From Candidatus Zixiibacteriota bacterium (GTDB taxonomy: Bacteria; Zixibacteria; MSB-5A5; GN15; FEB-12), in contig QNAD01000116.1 of assembly GCA_003641345.1 (NCBI GenBank), positions 1 to 6,614 of the forward strand: a stretch of DNA of 6,614 bases. The letters run 5' to 3'. The position numbers and the translations under genes were made by a program. Shown here in pieces: positions 5,766 to 6,614 of this stretch. Numbering within the stretch: the stretch's first letter is position 1; each line of letters starts with the position of its first letter. The notes under the pieces were generated by a model. That model worked only from the letters and a program-made list of their open reading frames with translations, was not told where the DNA came from and made no database searches.

Positions 5766-6614
5766 TCATCTGATAAACAAACCGGGCCAGGGAGTAAAAT
5801 ATAAAATTAACCCTGCAATCATAAGCAACGTAATTGCTGGTATTAACTTCCGGAAAACTTTCATTAAATCAGAACCAAAATATTCATTGGTTAAAATTAA
5901 ACAAAGATGACTTGGTGATAACATCACTCCCGCAAAACCGGAAAGATAAGCTATCATAATCAGCCCTGAATTGAGTTCCGGCTGATATAAAAAACCGGCT
6001 AAAATAGCATACCCCAACCCAACATAAGCTGAAACCATCCCGGTTAAAATTCCTATTGTAAACGTAACTAAAAATACAATAATTATTTCCGGAAGATTAT
6101 AGGTTGTAGCCAGAGCCGGAATAAATTCTACCGCCTTAGAAATCTCGATTATCATCTGAAATGAAAGCACTCCAAAAATCAACAGAATCAAATGCGGAGA
6201 TAATGACTTTTTAAATGATATTTTTATAGCTTCTTTTGATGGATGGGTAACCAATATCAATAAAACAATTGCAATTAAAACCGAAATTGATAGATCAACT
6301 TTGAAAATTCCGTACAGAAGTATCGCCGCTAAAATAGCCCAGACAGATTTTAACATACTCCAAACAGAACTTAAAAACAAAGAATTAGTTGAATTGTTGT
6401 TTTTTATTTTTTTAATAAAAACAAAATACCCGATTACAGCCATCGAAAGAGATAACGGAAACTGCATCAATGATACTTTGGACATCGGAAGTCCGGTAAT
6501 AGCCTCGGTTAAAATTATCCCTGCATATAGGGGCCAGAAAAACTCCGCAATATGACGAAACCAATAGTTGGTAAGCAGTTTATGCTCCGGAGTATAATTC
6601 CCGTCTTTTAAAAC
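5766..6614 (-). CDS. DUF401-type integral membrane protein, putative transporter (5' partial)
   Basis: On the minus strand the frame is open from the right edge of the window to a TGA at 5768-5766, giving 282 visible residues. The ATG at 6485 is internal: 43 further residues are in frame before it, including NYWFRH and FFWPLYAGIIL. The protein is almost wholly hydrophobic, with about eight or nine likely membrane segments in visible-residue numbering (around 25-41, 50-67, 84-104, 108-124, 140-158, 173-194, 197-209, 213-243 and 255-274). A short basic, Asn-rich loop (KKIKNNNSTN, about 68-77) separates the second and third. The segment GVMLSPSHLCLILTNEYF (about 229-246) and the W-F-R-H...F-W-P start recall the DUF401/TIGR00529 family of conserved membrane proteins, which resemble ion-transporter permeases. 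This family assignment is from memory of the motif pattern. The substrate is unknown. The promoter and start lie outside the window. Confidence 0.82.
   Translation of the reverse strand, partial: VLKDGNYTPEHKLLTNYWFRHIAEFFWPLYAGIILTEAITGLPMSKVSLMQFPLSLSMAVIGYFVFIKKIKNNNSTNSLFLSSVWSMLKSVWAILAAILLYGIFKVDLSISVLIAIVLLILVTHPSKEAIKISFKKSLSPHLILLIFGVLSFQMIIEISKAVEFIPALATTYNLPEIIIVFLVTFTIGILTGMVSAYVGLGYAILAGFLYQPELNSGLIMIAYLSGFAGVMLSPSHLCLILTNEYFGSDLMKVFRKLIPAITLLMIAGLILYFTPWPGLFIR

Noticed and set aside
5766..6485. Complete 239-residue membrane protein starting at the ATG at 6485
   Set aside because: The frame stays open upstream to the window edge with family-like residues (NYWFRH, FFWPLYAGI), so the ATG is internal.

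Overview
The window is AT-rich and reads as a chromosomal fragment of a bacterium in the Fibrobacteres-Chlorobi-Bacteroidetes (FCB) superphylum or a neighbouring candidate phylum. The main clue is the C-terminus of the first protein. It is a type A sorting domain of the type IX secretion system (T9SS), with the phrase NYPNPFNPSTTI that is common in Ignavibacteria-, Calditrichaeota-, KSB1- and Marinimicrobia-like genomes. Genus and species cannot be read from this sequence. The clearest promoter, in front of the tRNA gene, has the ordinary sigma-70 form (TTGACT, 16 bp, TATAAT) and not the TAnnTTTG form of Bacteroidetes proper, which argues mildly for a lineage outside the core Bacteroidetes.

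Layout. Bases 1-2100 (+) hold the 3' part of a large secreted protein made of tandem beta-sandwich-like repeats of about 108 residues plus the T9SS sorting domain; its start lies outside the window. A rho-independent terminator follows (about 2121-2151). Bases 2222-3220 (+) encode a PP2C-type Ser/Thr phosphatase with a single C-terminal membrane anchor, probably starting at TTG. A tRNA-Arg(ACG) gene with its own promoter lies at 3280-3353 (+). A spacer of about 240 bp carries a strong hairpin terminator where the two halves of the window converge. Bases 3593-5488 (-) encode an S9-family (prolyl oligopeptidase) lipoprotein peptidase with all catalytic residues, a GTG start and a strong Shine-Dalgarno. 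Its leader contains a perfect 9+1+9 palindrome. Bases 5766-6614 (-) hold the C-terminal part of a DUF401-type polytopic membrane protein that runs off the right edge.

How the parts relate. The genes do not form an obvious pathway: each has its own spacer and three have visible signals of their own. They look like housekeeping and cell-envelope genes: a secreted repeat protein, a membrane-tethered phosphatase that would oppose Ser/Thr kinases encoded elsewhere, an envelope peptidase and a putative transporter. I found no mobile element, CRISPR array, toxin-antitoxin pair or defence cassette, and I see no strong sign of an undescribed system. The most useful leads are the palindrome in front of the peptidase gene, the divergent repeat array of the secreted protein, and the tail-anchored phosphatase.
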